A stretch of DNA of 64,000 nucleotides from Desulfobulbaceae bacterium. Lineage in GTDB: Bacteria; Desulfobacterota; Desulfobulbia; Desulfobulbales; Desulfobulbaceae. The position numbers were made by a program, and so were the translations under genes. How positions within the stretch are numbered: the stretch's first letter is position 1; every line of letters begins with the position of its first letter. Below, one piece after another: positions 1 to 8,781 of this stretch. The notes under the pieces are model-generated. The model was not told the origin of the DNA. It worked only from the letters and a program-made list of their open reading frames with translations, and ran no database searches. The stretch lies in NCBI GenBank assembly GCA_011391865.1, contig JAABPV010000044.1, positions 1 through 64,000 on the forward strand, read 5' to 3'.

Positions 1-433
1 CATGAACTCGCAACACGCCTCTTTATTGTTCGCTATAATCTCAAATTAAGGGCATCACTTTCTATTTAGCCACCACCAAAAAACATTTGATTGGCATCAG
101 GCGCAGCACTGTTTTTTCCTTCCTCGTCGGCCTGAGCAGCCGCCTGTCCGTCAGTGCGGCAGCAAAATTTTGCTGCCACACATTGTGGTTCATGCGCTTG
201 CTTTGCAGGTCTGCATGCGGTTGATTTTAAAAAGCTGACAACCTCCTTATGTTGATGAGAATTATTTGCAAACAGGTGCTGGAGCGGCTGACATATCAGA
301 TTGAAAATACGTTTTAAACAGGGAAGACGAAACTGAGCAGAGTCACCTGTTTGCGTTGTCTTGGCAGCAGGAAAGATGTATAATCAATACAAGGAGGGGC
401 AAAAAACAACTGTGCCGCCCGGAGGGGACTGCT
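1..433. other. Non-coding or unresolved left edge, upstream of the collagen-like gene
   Basis: No convincing complete gene is visible here. On the minus strand one frame ends in a plausible C-terminus, DANQMFFGGG followed by a stop at 66-68, and stays open to about 290, but I found no good start codon for it. It may be a small Cys-containing protein or chance. The stretch just before 434 carries a GGAGGGG ribosome site for the next gene. Confidence 0.3.
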
Positions 434-2167
434 ATGAAAAACAAATTTTCCATTTTGTGTTTGGTGTCGCTCGCGCTGACAGCGGCAGGTGTCCAAGCGC
501 AGGAGGATGACTGTGAAACTACGTTTGCCTACGGTGACAAAAAGATCAATGTCACTCCCAGCGGCGGCGGGCCAGTTCTGAAGGGCTGGCTTATGACTGT
601 GCCCGACGGCGACAGCTTCACCACGCCAATTTATGCAGGCGTGAAGGCGAAAAAACCTGAAAACGGAACGTTGGCCGGTCTTGTCAAGGTCGCCTATAAA
701 AATGATCAGCTTTCCGTCGCTTACGAAATGCTTGACGGTTTTGTCATCAGCGAGACCACTCTTTATGTGAGCGACAAAAAAGCGGCCAGCACGGCCAGCG
801 GCGATTACGAAAAACATCAGCATCCGAATTTAGTCCGCGCTGATACGGACAGCTACGTTCTCGACGCTTCCGCTTACGCAGGGAAAAAACTGCATGTGGC
901 CGCGCTGGCGGTTGTCTGCGGCGGAAGCGGCGGCGGAACTGACCCCGGCGAATGCGACGCGTCCAAAGCGAGCTGGGTGGGCGCATGGCAGGACAGCATC
1001 ATCTACAAGGCTGGCAATATCGTGCAGCATGACGGCAGCAGCTACATCAACACCTGCTGCGAGTCAACGGAAGGCGTTCCCCCTCCTGTGGACATGGTTC
1101 CAGCCAGATGCTGGGAGCTTGTTGCGGCCAAGGGCGAGGATGGCGAAGCAGGCCCGCAAGGCCCGACAGGAGAACCCGGCGCGGCTGGGCCTCAGGGGCC
1201 GACCGGGCCGCAAGGATTGAAGGGTGAGCCGGGCGAACCTGGCACGCCAGGCGAAAAGGGCGCGGACGGCGCGCCCGGCCCTCAAGGCGAACGCGGCCCC
1301 ATAGGCCCGACTGGGCCGCAAGGCGAGAAGGGTGACAAAGGAACTGATGGCAAGGACGGCGAAAGAGGCGAGCGCGGCTCCACAGGACCGCAAGGCGATG
1401 TCGGCGTTCAAGGGCCGACAGGAGCGGAAGGCCCTCGCGGCCTTACAGGGCCAATGGGGCCGATAGGTCCGACTGGACCTCAAGGCCAGAAGGGTGAAAA
1501 AGGCGAGCGGGGACCTACCGGATCTCAGGGGCTGCAAGGTCTGCGTGGCATTGCTGGGCCGATGGGGCCTATTGGGCCGACAGGGCCGCAGGGGCTGCAA
1601 GGCGTTCCTGGCATTTGCAGTTGTCCTTCTTCATCCTCCGTCCCGCTGTACGCATCGAGCGTGGCTCCTGCCCCGTTTGTGGCGGGGCAGTGTTATGAAG
1701 GCGACTTCATGGTCGGACTTGACACGGACGGACAGATTGTCTGCCGGGACGCAGGCGGACTTTGCCGGACAGCCTTCGCTCTTGGCGGAACAAAGCTGAC
1801 AGACATTCTGCCCACCACGCTCTGGGGCTGGCAGCTCAGTGTCAGCAAGGGCGAGACCCTGACTCAGCCGATCTACATCAGCGCGGTCGGCAATGACCTG
1901 AGCAAGGCGGTCAAGGTCGGCGAGCTGACAGTCAAGTTTGAAGCCCAAAAAGTGACTGTCACGTTCACGATGACCGGCGATGCCGCCATGAGCGCGACCC
2001 GTCTGTATGTGGGCGAAAGCAATGTCGCGACCGCGCTGCCGGAGAACTATGGCAATGCGCACGAAGGACTGAACAGAGCGGTTGTCGACAGCTACGAGGT
2101 CAATGTTAGCAGTGAAACGGTTAGCCTGAACATTGTCGCGCAAGCTGTGGTCTGCGACAAAAAATAA
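434..2167 (+). CDS. Secreted collagen-like protein with paired terminal domains
   Basis: 577 residues. I chose the ATG at 434, preceded by GGAGGGG at 421-427, because it begins with a clean signal peptide (MKNKFSILCLVSLALTAAG, then VQAQ-E); the open frame extends further upstream without a signal. An N-terminal beta-rich domain is followed by a short segment with the AWQDSIIYKAGNIVQHDGS pattern of carbohydrate-binding modules of the 5/12 type. Residues about 234-395 are 54 uninterrupted Gly-X-Y triplets, rich in GPTGPQ and KGE, and then a GICSC cysteine pair. The C-terminal domain repeats the N-terminal one: both contain a GW-L segment, a TQPIY or TTPIY motif, a LYV strand, a VDSY or TDSY motif and end in AQAVVC or ALAVVC. 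It is monocistronic, with a strong terminator. The likely role is an extracellular rod- or fibre-forming adhesin or matrix protein; its ligand is unknown. Confidence 0.85.
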   Translation: MKNKFSILCLVSLALTAAGVQAQEDDCETTFAYGDKKINVTPSGGGPVLKGWLMTVPDGDSFTTPIYAGVKAKKPENGTLAGLVKVAYKNDQLSVAYEMLDGFVISETTLYVSDKKAASTASGDYEKHQHPNLVRADTDSYVLDASAYAGKKLHVAALAVVCGGSGGGTDPGECDASKASWVGAWQDSIIYKAGNIVQHDGSSYINTCCESTEGVPPPVDMVPARCWELVAAKGEDGEAGPQGPTGEPGAAGPQGPTGPQGLKGEPGEPGTPGEKGADGAPGPQGERGPIGPTGPQGEKGDKGTDGKDGERGERGSTGPQGDVGVQGPTGAEGPRGLTGPMGPIGPTGPQGQKGEKGERGPTGSQGLQGLRGIAGPMGPIGPTGPQGLQGVPGICSCPSSSSVPLYASSVAPAPFVAGQCYEGDFMVGLDTDGQIVCRDAGGLCRTAFALGGTKLTDILPTTLWGWQLSVSKGETLTQPIYISAVGNDLSKAVKVGELTVKFEAQKVTVTFTMTGDAAMSATRLYVGESNVATALPENYGNAHEGLNRAVVDSYEVNVSSETVSLNIVAQAVVCDKK

Positions 2168-2187
2168 AACTGGCACCGATTGAACGC

Positions 2188-2228
2188 AAAAAAATGGGGG
2201 CTTCCCGGTCGGGAAGCCCCCATTTTTT
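2188..2228. terminator. Bidirectional rho-independent terminator
   Basis: A perfect stem ATGGGGGCTTCCCG / CGGGAAGCCCCCAT with a GT loop is flanked by an A-run on the left and a T-run on the right, so it can stop transcription on both strands. It separates the convergent collagen-like gene (plus) and the small membrane protein gene (minus). Confidence 0.9.
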
Positions 2229-2248
2229 CATGCTTGCGTCAGCCGCGT

Positions 2249-2692
2249 TCAATGTCCAGCCGCAAGAAAGCCGCTGGCAGCCAAGGTCAGAATCACGATC
2301 TCGACGATGGACATGATCATGTACGCGTTTTCACCTTTCTTCTTGAACACCGGTACGATCGCGCCGTAGCAGAGGATGGTTATGCCGGAGAGTATGGCTA
2401 TCGGCAGGAAGTTCATGTAATCGCCTTTGCCGATCAGCTTCATCCATGCCCAGCCAGTGGGCGCGTGATCCATATGGAGGAAGTTGCTGTTCACGGCCAC
2501 GAGATACTCTTTCACCGATAGGCCCCAGTATTTGGACAGCTCGTCCAGCGGAATCACCGGCTCAATGATGCCGAACACGTAGAGGCCAAAGCTGATGACA
2601 AGCAGCGCAAGGCCGATCAGCATTCCTTTCTCCAGCCATTTGGCGTAGAGCATCTGCTCTTCGGATGCGGCCAGTTCCTTTTTATTTTCCAT
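2249..2692 (-). CDS. Small integral membrane protein paired with a TauE/SafE permease
   Basis: 147 residues from the ATG at 2692, which follows a good CAGGAGG site; a longer frame to 2737 exists but has no such site. Three hydrophobic segments are visible: GMLIGLALLVISFGLYVFG, FLPIAILSGITILCYGAIV and YMIMSIVEIVILTLAASGF. A polar, partly periplasmic loop after the first segment contains HMDHAPTGW. I do not recognise a named family. It overlaps the 3' end of the permease gene by 11 bases, so the two are translated from one message and probably act together in the inner membrane. Confidence 0.75.
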   Translation of the reverse strand: MENKKELAASEEQMLYAKWLEKGMLIGLALLVISFGLYVFGIIEPVIPLDELSKYWGLSVKEYLVAVNSNFLHMDHAPTGWAWMKLIGKGDYMNFLPIAILSGITILCYGAIVPVFKKKGENAYMIMSIVEIVILTLAASGFLAAGH

Positions 2693-3686
2693 GAGAAGCC
2701 TCCTGAGTGTGTTGCGCTGCGGGTTTGGCTGGCGCATTCATGGCCTTGATGCCGTCATACAATGATTTGCTCCCTGCGAAGGCGAGGATGCCAATGACCA
2801 CCCAGCGGATGAAAGAAGGTTTGGCGACCTTTAAAATGCGCACGCCGACGAACGAGCCGAGCATGATGCCGATCAGCGATGGCGCGACCAGCATCGGAAT
2901 CACCGCGCCGTTGTTGAGATAGACCCAAGCGGCGGAAGTATCGGTGATACCAAGCAGAAATTTGCTGGTGGCGACGCTGATTTTCAGCGGTGCGCCCATC
3001 ATCAGGTTGAGCACCGGCACATTGGCCCAGCCTGCGCCGAGGCCGAACATGCCCGCCATCACGCCGATGATGATGAAGGTCAGCAGGCCGGGAATGGTGC
3101 GGTGAATCTTCCAGTCAAAGGTTTTGTCCGGGCCTTGGTAGATGCCGTAGATGCCGAGCGCGCTGGAGAGCGCGTCGGCCTTGGGCACGTCCGGGTAGTC
3201 GGATTTTTTGGCCGTGAACATGATCACCACGATGCCGAGGATGGTCACGCCGAGTAGCAGCTTGACGATGTGCGCGGGCAAGGCGAGGCCGAACATCGCC
3301 CCGATTATGGCGCAGCTGGAGGCGACCAGCGCGACCGGGATGGCGAGCCGCAGGCTGGCCAAGTTGGCTTTGAGCAGGCCCGGCCCGGCCGCCAGTGCGC
3401 CGGAGAGAGCGACCAGCAGGCCCGCGCCGCGCACGAAGTCAATATGGAAGGGAAAGAAGCCGCCGATGATCGGCACATAGAGCACGCCGCCGCCGACTCC
3501 GCCCAGCACCGCGACGATGCCCATGACAAAGGTCACTACCAGCAGCAGCAGCGGCCAAACCCACCACTCTGTTGCGTCAGCCGGGACAGCCTCGGCTCCA
3601 AACGCTGCGGCTGGAAGCACCAGCAGCAGGGCGGCCAGCAGGACGGGCATCGCCCCCCAGCCCTTACTTGTTCCGCTTTCCTTCAT
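2682..3686 (-). CDS. TauE/SafE family sulfite/anion permease
   Basis: 334 residues from the ATG at 3686, preceded by AAGGAGAG. The first 30 residues are a cleavable-looking hydrophobic signal (LLAALLLVLPAAAFGAEA), which is uncommon but known in this family. About eight membrane segments follow in two halves, each opening with a Gly-rich stretch (GIVAVLGGVGGGVLYVP and GVMAGMFGLGAGWANVP), the hallmark of TauE/SafE. The middle has a soluble loop of about 40 residues. Members export sulfite, sulfoacetate or related organosulfonates; the substrate here cannot be told from sequence. In a sulfur-oxidising or sulfate-reducing organism sulfite is a reasonable guess. It is the first gene of a two-gene operon with the small membrane protein. 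Confidence 0.85.
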   Translation of the reverse strand: MKESGTSKGWGAMPVLLAALLLVLPAAAFGAEAVPADATEWWVWPLLLLVVTFVMGIVAVLGGVGGGVLYVPIIGGFFPFHIDFVRGAGLLVALSGALAAGPGLLKANLASLRLAIPVALVASSCAIIGAMFGLALPAHIVKLLLGVTILGIVVIMFTAKKSDYPDVPKADALSSALGIYGIYQGPDKTFDWKIHRTIPGLLTFIIIGVMAGMFGLGAGWANVPVLNLMMGAPLKISVATSKFLLGITDTSAAWVYLNNGAVIPMLVAPSLIGIMLGSFVGVRILKVAKPSFIRWVVIGILAFAGSKSLYDGIKAMNAPAKPAAQHTQEASHGK

Positions 3687-3724
3687 TCCTTCTCTCCTTG
3701 GACATGTTAAAAATTGAAATACGT

Positions 3725-3743
3725 CTGTTGAAAAATTCAACAG
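3725..3743. promoter_or_regulatory. Perfect palindrome upstream of the permease gene
   Basis: CTGTTGAA-AAA-TTCAACAG is an 8-bp perfect inverted repeat with a 3-base centre, 39 bases upstream of the permease start. Its size and place fit an operator for a dimeric repressor or activator, or a small leader hairpin. There is no T-run, so it is not a terminator. The rest of 3744-4021 shows nothing I can identify. Confidence 0.35.
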
Positions 3744-4021
3744 CGGCAAACAGGGTTCAGGGCGGCGCGGACTTGAACAATGGAGCTAATCTTATCGATA
3801 TAAAAGAGTATTTTCATTTAGCTGCCGCATGTTGCGCTGACACGTCTGAACGTTAGAATAATGGAGTCAAGCGAAAAATTAAAGTCAAGAGTAAAATGTG
3901 GGCAGAAACGTTCTCTTCTGCTTGATCTTTTCCGCAGCAGTGTTAAGATGATGGAAACTTTGCCGGGTCTCTTCTCCGGGCAAAGGCTGACTTTTCAACT
4001 ATATGCAAAAAGGAGACGGCA

Positions 4022-4779
4022 ATGATAGAAAAAATTGGACGGCTGATCGCGCTAGCGACCGAGACGGCTCTTCCTACACCGACGGCGCGGTGCAGGAGGC
4101 TATTTTTCTTACCTAGGCCTGCGGCGCGAAACTTGTGGTGCTGCATGTCATTCCGGTTGATTCGGAAATGGTGATGGAAATTCATGCTGTTTCCGAGGTG
4201 CTGCGCGAGGAGATCAGCGGCCAGTCAGACAAACTGCTTGCAATGGCCAAAGATGCCGATGTGGCCTGCAAGGTCTTTGTCGAGGAAGCGTATCAGTCGG
4301 ACAAGGCGATAGTCGAACTGGCGCACAGGGAGAAGGCCGACATTTTGGTCATGGGCCGTCATAGCCGGGCTGCTTCATAAGCTGCTGGTGGGCAGCATGA
4401 CTGCCAAAGTCATCGGCCACGGTTTCCGGTGATGGTGGGGGCCGAAGGATTTTTCTATCGGCGGAGAGAAGGTGCTTGTGGCGGTGGATGGTTCCGAGTC
4501 CAGCGACCTCGCAGTCGAGGAGGCGATCGGCATGGACGAGAACTGCTCCAACCTGAAAGAGGTTTACGCAGTCCCTGTGGCCTCATCCAAAGACGGGTTG
4601 ACGCATGCACAGGAACTGGTTGAGGCGGTATGCAAAAAAGGTTTGGCCAGAGCACCTCACGTGGGCTTCCATCCATTGACCTTGGTCGGCAAACATGCGC
4701 CGGATATGGCAACGTGGACATGATTTTGATCGGCGGCCACGGCAAGGGACTGAGCAAGCTACTTATGGGCCACGTATAG
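4022..4779 (+). pseudogene. Decayed tandem universal stress protein (UspA) gene
   Basis: Pieces of two UspA domains can be read, but only by changing frame several times. Domain 1 starts MIEKIGRLIALAT at 4022, shifts frame near 4060, reads GSSYTDGAVQEAIFLT, meets an in-frame TAG at 4114, then continues LVVLHVIPVDSEMV to the UspA nucleotide-loop motif MGRHSRAG, where a second shift occurs near 4370 (HKLLVGSMTAKV follows). Domain 2 begins KVLVAVDGSESSDLAVEEAI near 4468, shifts near 4715 and ends with the motif IGGHGKGLSKLLMGHV. At least five lesions are needed to repair it. Intact neighbours make general sequencing error unlikely, although a local assembly problem cannot be excluded. Tandem-domain Usp proteins normally bind ATP and respond to stress. 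Confidence 0.8.
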
Positions 4780-4942
4780 CTGGAGCGTGATAACTTGACA
4801 TTATACTTAACAGATATCATCTTGTTAAGATTGACAATATCAGCCCAAGTTCTGTCTCGTTTTATCCTGCTTCAGCTATAGGTCACAACTGAGGTTACCA
4901 GTATGTATTTTCGTTGCTCCGGCTGCGGCCCCGGCATGAGGA

Positions 4943-6172
4943 TCAAGCCGCCGCCGCTTCTTCTTCCGGCAAGTTTGCCGCCGCAGGCTCTTCATACCAG
5001 TATTGATTTTTGACCATCACGCCGAGGTCGGCTTCAATAAGCCGCCGCCGCACTTCAAAAAGCCTTTCCATCAGCTTCTCTTCAAAATTTTCATACGCCA
5101 TTGCGTCGGCAACGCGGTTCACCGCCACACCCAAGAGTTCCGTGATGGCATTGCCGACAGAGTTCTGACTGATGGTGACAATCAGCTTGCCTGCATCATT
5201 GCGGTAAATGAGCTGCTTGAACGCGGGCTGCCAGCGGATGGAATTGGCGTATTCCGCGTTTCTGCTGCAATGCTCGCGCACTTTCTTGGCCGTCCTGAGG
5301 AAATCATTGTTGAAGAGCAGGACATTCTCAACTTGCTCCGGGAAATAGACGTGATCAGGCATGGATGAGTTGCGCACAGACACTTGGCCGAAGAAGGTTC
5401 TGTAAAAATCAAGGAACCCTTTCAGAATCATGTCGTATTCCCGCCAGAAGCGGATATCGTGCAAGGCCGCTTCCCCGTCGATGATCTCCCAGCTCGGCAG
5501 CCCGCAAGGATACCCGGTTAAAGATATTTTCGCCGCGTCAGCGTCAGCAGGCTTCAGTAGCTTCAGATCGAGTGCTTTGTCAAAGAACTCGCGGTACACA
5601 TGCGGAATATGCGATTCAAAAAGGCTATGCTGGCCGCCGTCAGTCAGGTTCGGATTGCTCGAATTGGCTAATTTTGCTTGGCGCAGCTCGTCTTTGCTGA
5701 AGACAATGAAATGATTGTGCATCATGCGGATGCTCGGCACGCCGGGAGATGTCAGCGGCCAAGTCGAATCCAGACTAGCCTCGCCTGCCAGAATCAACGC
5801 CTCGTCCGGGTCAGGATACTGCTCCAGCATATAGGAAATGATGATCTGATTCATCCTGTTCCAGACATGCTTGACATTGTCGGGCAGCTGCGTGCGGCGA
5901 ACTGGACGGCCAAGAGGATCAAAAATGCATTCTGACGTGTTGTAAATAATAGAAGCGTCAAATTCCCGGCTGTGTCCCAGTGCCTTGCGGTAGAGCAGCA
6001 AATTCTCAGGACTGAGCAGTAGACCGTTGTTCTGCACCAGATCGTGCAGGTTCTCTTTGCTGTTGAAGAACTCATTCGGCTTCAGACCCTCCGGCACCTT
6101 CAGCGGAATTGGTCTGTACGGGGTGACGATCTCACGCGGTCCTACGATGATCTCATGCGGTGCCATTTTCAT
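4943..6172 (-). CDS. Conserved-looking protein of unknown function
   Basis: 409 residues from the ATG at 6172, which follows GAGGTAAG; an upstream in-frame ATG at 6238 has no such site. I do not recognise the family. The protein is soluble, without signal peptide or membrane segment. A motif SIRMMHNHFIVFSK near residue 150 has an HxH core that faintly recalls HIT-type nucleotide hydrolases, but the third histidine is missing. Other features are a Trp-rich YPCGLPSWEIIDGEAALHDI stretch and an acidic Ala/Glu-rich tail. It stands alone, with about 550 bases of non-coding DNA to its upstream (right) side. Codon use matches its neighbours, so it looks like a real expressed gene. Confidence 0.65.
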   Translation of the reverse strand: MKMAPHEIIVGPREIVTPYRPIPLKVPEGLKPNEFFNSKENLHDLVQNNGLLLSPENLLLYRKALGHSREFDASIIYNTSECIFDPLGRPVRRTQLPDNVKHVWNRMNQIIISYMLEQYPDPDEALILAGEASLDSTWPLTSPGVPSIRMMHNHFIVFSKDELRQAKLANSSNPNLTDGGQHSLFESHIPHVYREFFDKALDLKLLKPADADAAKISLTGYPCGLPSWEIIDGEAALHDIRFWREYDMILKGFLDFYRTFFGQVSVRNSSMPDHVYFPEQVENVLLFNNDFLRTAKKVREHCSRNAEYANSIRWQPAFKQLIYRNDAGKLIVTISQNSVGNAITELLGVAVNRVADAMAYENFEEKLMERLFEVRRRLIEADLGVMVKNQYWYEEPAAANLPEEEAAAA

Positions 6173-6239
6173 GTTTCTTACCTCGTTGCGCTTGAAATGA
6201 AAATAAGGATGAAGCCAGACAGGAGGCGTTTTCCGCACC

Positions 6240-6724
6240 TTTGCTGCTGCTTCTGAAATGCAATGATATTGCTGTCAGCAACGCCGCATCAGTCCTTGGT
6301 TGGAAGAAAATGCGTCAGGAGACTGTTTCAACTTCCATGAAACAGTTCTTGCGCCAAGGACAGCCGTGAGCAGTGCAAGGCGAATGCTCCGCAGCTTTGA
6401 CAGCCATTATCAAGTATCGATAATTATATTCTTGCATGATACCCCTATGTCGATGGAATTGTAAAATAAATAAAATAAATCGCAAGAATCAGCGTTATAT
6501 GTAATTAGCTGAAAATACATAATTTAACACGCGCTCAACATGAGCATATCAATAGGAATTCAGCTTCGCCAAGGTCGGTCGTGAGATGCCTATCACGACC
6601 GATTCGCATTGAGTATCCTTTTCCCGCCTCTTGGCTTTTCTCAAGCTGATCCCACGTAATTAATTTGCTTGCCAACAGGGGTATTTTGATCAACGCCCAA
6701 TCCCAAACCGCTATATGCAGAACT
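6240..6724. other. Intergenic region with a 10-bp inverted repeat
   Basis: No gene is seen in these 480 bases; the middle (6410-6540) is clearly AT-rich. A perfect inverted repeat TCGGTCGTGA / TCACGACCGA occupies 6575-6584 and 6593-6602 with an 8-base loop. There is no adjacent T-run, so it could be a protein-binding site or a factor-dependent terminator for the operon ending at 6725. Confidence 0.4.
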
Positions 6725-8056
6725 TCAATCTGCGTTGTTCCTGTCGCCCTGCTTCCTCGCCCGCGTCAGCTGCCGGACATTCAGCTCGGTGAAGGCGATC
6801 AGGCCGTTTGAGCGGTAGATCATGATTAGGATCAGCAGCAGGGGAATGACGATCCATTTCCAGTGGTTGAGCGGCTTCAGGCCCTCGCTGAGCGCGCTGA
6901 TGCTCACCGCGCCGAGGATCGAGCCGGCGATGGAGTTTAGTCCGCCGAAATAGACCATGGCCAAGGTTTCGGCCAAGGTCTGCAAGCCGTAGCTGGCCGG
7001 GTTGATGAAGCGCACCAGATGCGCGGCCAGCCCGCCTGCCACGCCCGCCCAAAACGCGCCGAACATGAAGGCGGTCATCTTGACGCTGCGGGTGTTGACC
7101 GTCATTGCGCTGGCGGCGGTCTCGTTGTCGCGCACCGCGTTCATAGCCTTGCCCCGGATGGAGACAGTGAAGTTGTGCGCCGTCCAGACGCAGAGGCAGG
7201 TCCAAGCGAAGATCACCGGCAGCGAGGACCAGTCCGGCTGGCTGCTCAGGCCGCTCGGCCCGCCAAGAAAGGGCATGTTCTCAATGGCGCTCTTGACCAT
7301 GAACATGAAGGCTAAGGAGATCACGGCTAAATAATCGCCGCGCGTGCGGAACGAGGGGATGGCCACGATCAGCGAGCTGACGGCCGCTGCCAGGCCGCTG
7401 ACGAGCAGGATCAGCGGGAAAAGCCACGGGCCAAGGGATGGATCAAGCAGGGCCGGGCCGAAGAGCTTGCTGTCCGTGAAGAGCTTCAGGCTGAGATAGG
7501 AAGAGCAGTATGCGCCCACGGCCATGAAGCCGGGATGCGAGCAGGAAAACTCGCCCAGCCAGCCGTTGATGATGTTTAGGCTGACCGTGAGAATGACCGC
7601 AATCAGCGTCAGCTTGACCACCAGCGCCCGGTAGTCGCTGATGCCCGCCCAAAGGTGCAAGATGCCGTAGAACGCGGCCAGATGCAGTAGTGCGGCCAGC
7701 CAAGTTGGCAGCTTCTCCAGCGAGGCGGCGAAGCGGTTCATCAGCGGCGCGGCCAGCCGGGCGACCAGCAATGTCGGCAGGATGTAAAGCAGTAGGTTGT
7801 AGCCGAGCACGCCGGGAACAACCTGCGGCCGCAGCTCCTTGAGAGCGCCGAACAGCTCAGTTATGCCGAAGAGCACCGGAATGTTCGGCAGATAGAGCTG
7901 ATACGCCACCTGCGCGCCGAAGTGATATTCCAGCAAGACCGCCGCCATACAGCCAAGCAGCCAGCCGGAGAGGGGGATGGGGGAGAAGGTGTTCAGGAGA
8001 TTGCGGATACGTTTCATAGCGTCAATGGAAGAGCTTATGTCAGCGGCAGATGACAT
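6725..8056 (-). CDS. LivM-like branched-chain amino acid ABC permease, orphan
   Basis: 443 residues; an alternative ATG at 8017 would give 430. The protein has about ten membrane segments. The C-terminal half carries LivM-type features: NIINGWLGEFSCSHPGFMAVGAY (here split for length) with the conserved NGxxGxxSxxHxxF pattern, RTRGDYLAVISLAF, GKAMNAVRDNE (the cytoplasmic EAA-like loop) and YFGGLNSIAGSILGA. The N-terminal ~130 residues are an extra membrane region. Normally LivM works with LivH, the ATPases LivG and LivF and a binding protein; none of these is adjacent. It is the last gene of a three-gene operon and its start overlaps the acyltransferase gene by 22 bases. The substrate is unknown. 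Confidence 0.8.
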   Translation of the reverse strand: MSSAADISSSIDAMKRIRNLLNTFSPIPLSGWLLGCMAAVLLEYHFGAQVAYQLYLPNIPVLFGITELFGALKELRPQVVPGVLGYNLLLYILPTLLVARLAAPLMNRFAASLEKLPTWLAALLHLAAFYGILHLWAGISDYRALVVKLTLIAVILTVSLNIINGWLGEFSCSHPGFMAVGAYCSSYLSLKLFTDSKLFGPALLDPSLGPWLFPLILLVSGLAAAVSSLIVAIPSFRTRGDYLAVISLAFMFMVKSAIENMPFLGGPSGLSSQPDWSSLPVIFAWTCLCVWTAHNFTVSIRGKAMNAVRDNETAASAMTVNTRSVKMTAFMFGAFWAGVAGGLAAHLVRFINPASYGLQTLAETLAMVYFGGLNSIAGSILGAVSISALSEGLKPLNHWKWIVIPLLLILIMIYRSNGLIAFTELNVRQLTRARKQGDRNNAD

Positions 8057-8772
8057 TCATCCAGCAGCTCCGCCACCCGCTGCTGAAGCAGCGCGGCCAG
8101 CTCCTGCTTGTCCTTTGCCTTGAAGCCTGCTGTCGGCATGGGTGTGCCGATGCGCAGCAGCACCTCACCGCCGCGCGAGAGTAGCTTCCCTTTGGGCAGT
8201 GCCTGATGGGTGCCGTTGAAACCCACCGGCACCAGCTCCACTCCGGCCTTGATTGCCAGCATCACCGCGCCGGTCTTGAACGGCTGAAGATGCCCGTCCG
8301 CGCTGCGCGTGCCTTCGGGAAAGAGAATGACCGAGCAGCCTTCAGCGATGCGCTGGGCCGCGTCGTTGAGACTCTGCACCGCCTCCCTGCCGTGCGAGCG
8401 GTCAATGGGGATATAGTCCACCGCCTTCATGCCCGCGCCGAAGACAGGTATCTTGAACAGCTCCTTCTTGGCGATCCAGCGGTAGTCGTGCCTGATATAG
8501 CCGGAAAAAGCCATGATGTCAGCCATGCTGCAATGGTTGCCGATGAAGATGTACGGCTTGGCCGGATCTAAATCCTCCCCTCCCTCCACCCGCACACGGA
8601 TGTTGGCGATCCAGCAGAGCAGCCGTCCCCAAGCACGGGGAAACTGCTGCGCCTTGGCTTTGGATTGGCGGAACCAGCGCACATCGGCCATCACGCTGAG
8701 GCAGACAGCAATAGTCAGGGGCGGGATAGTGAGCAGGGCCAGCAGGCCGCGCAGGAATTGTATTGGCGACAT
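8035..8772 (-). CDS. plsC: 1-acyl-sn-glycerol-3-phosphate acyltransferase (PlsC family)
   Basis: 245 residues. It has the PlsC/LPLAT signature: the HX4D catalytic motif NHCSMAD (His80, Asp85) and the FPEGTRS glycerol-3-phosphate-binding motif at 151-157, with an N-terminal membrane anchor (LLALLTIPPLTIAVCLSVMA). The enzyme adds the second acyl chain to lysophosphatidate at the cytoplasmic face of the inner membrane, producing phosphatidate. The length is typical for the family. It lies between an SDR gene (9-base gap) and the LivM-like permease (overlapping), so the three are co-transcribed. No strong ribosome site is visible, which fits translational coupling. Confidence 0.9.
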   Translation of the reverse strand: MSPIQFLRGLLALLTIPPLTIAVCLSVMADVRWFRQSKAKAQQFPRAWGRLLCWIANIRVRVEGGEDLDPAKPYIFIGNHCSMADIMAFSGYIRHDYRWIAKKELFKIPVFGAGMKAVDYIPIDRSHGREAVQSLNDAAQRIAEGCSVILFPEGTRSADGHLQPFKTGAVMLAIKAGVELVPVGFNGTHQALPKGKLLSRGGEVLLRIGTPMPTAGFKAKDKQELAALLQQRVAELLDECHLPLT

Positions 8773-8781
8773 ACGTCAGAT

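Noticed and set aside
66-290. A small Cys-containing minus-strand protein ending NQMFFGGG
   Set aside because: The C-terminus looks plausible but no start codon or ribosome site could be defined.
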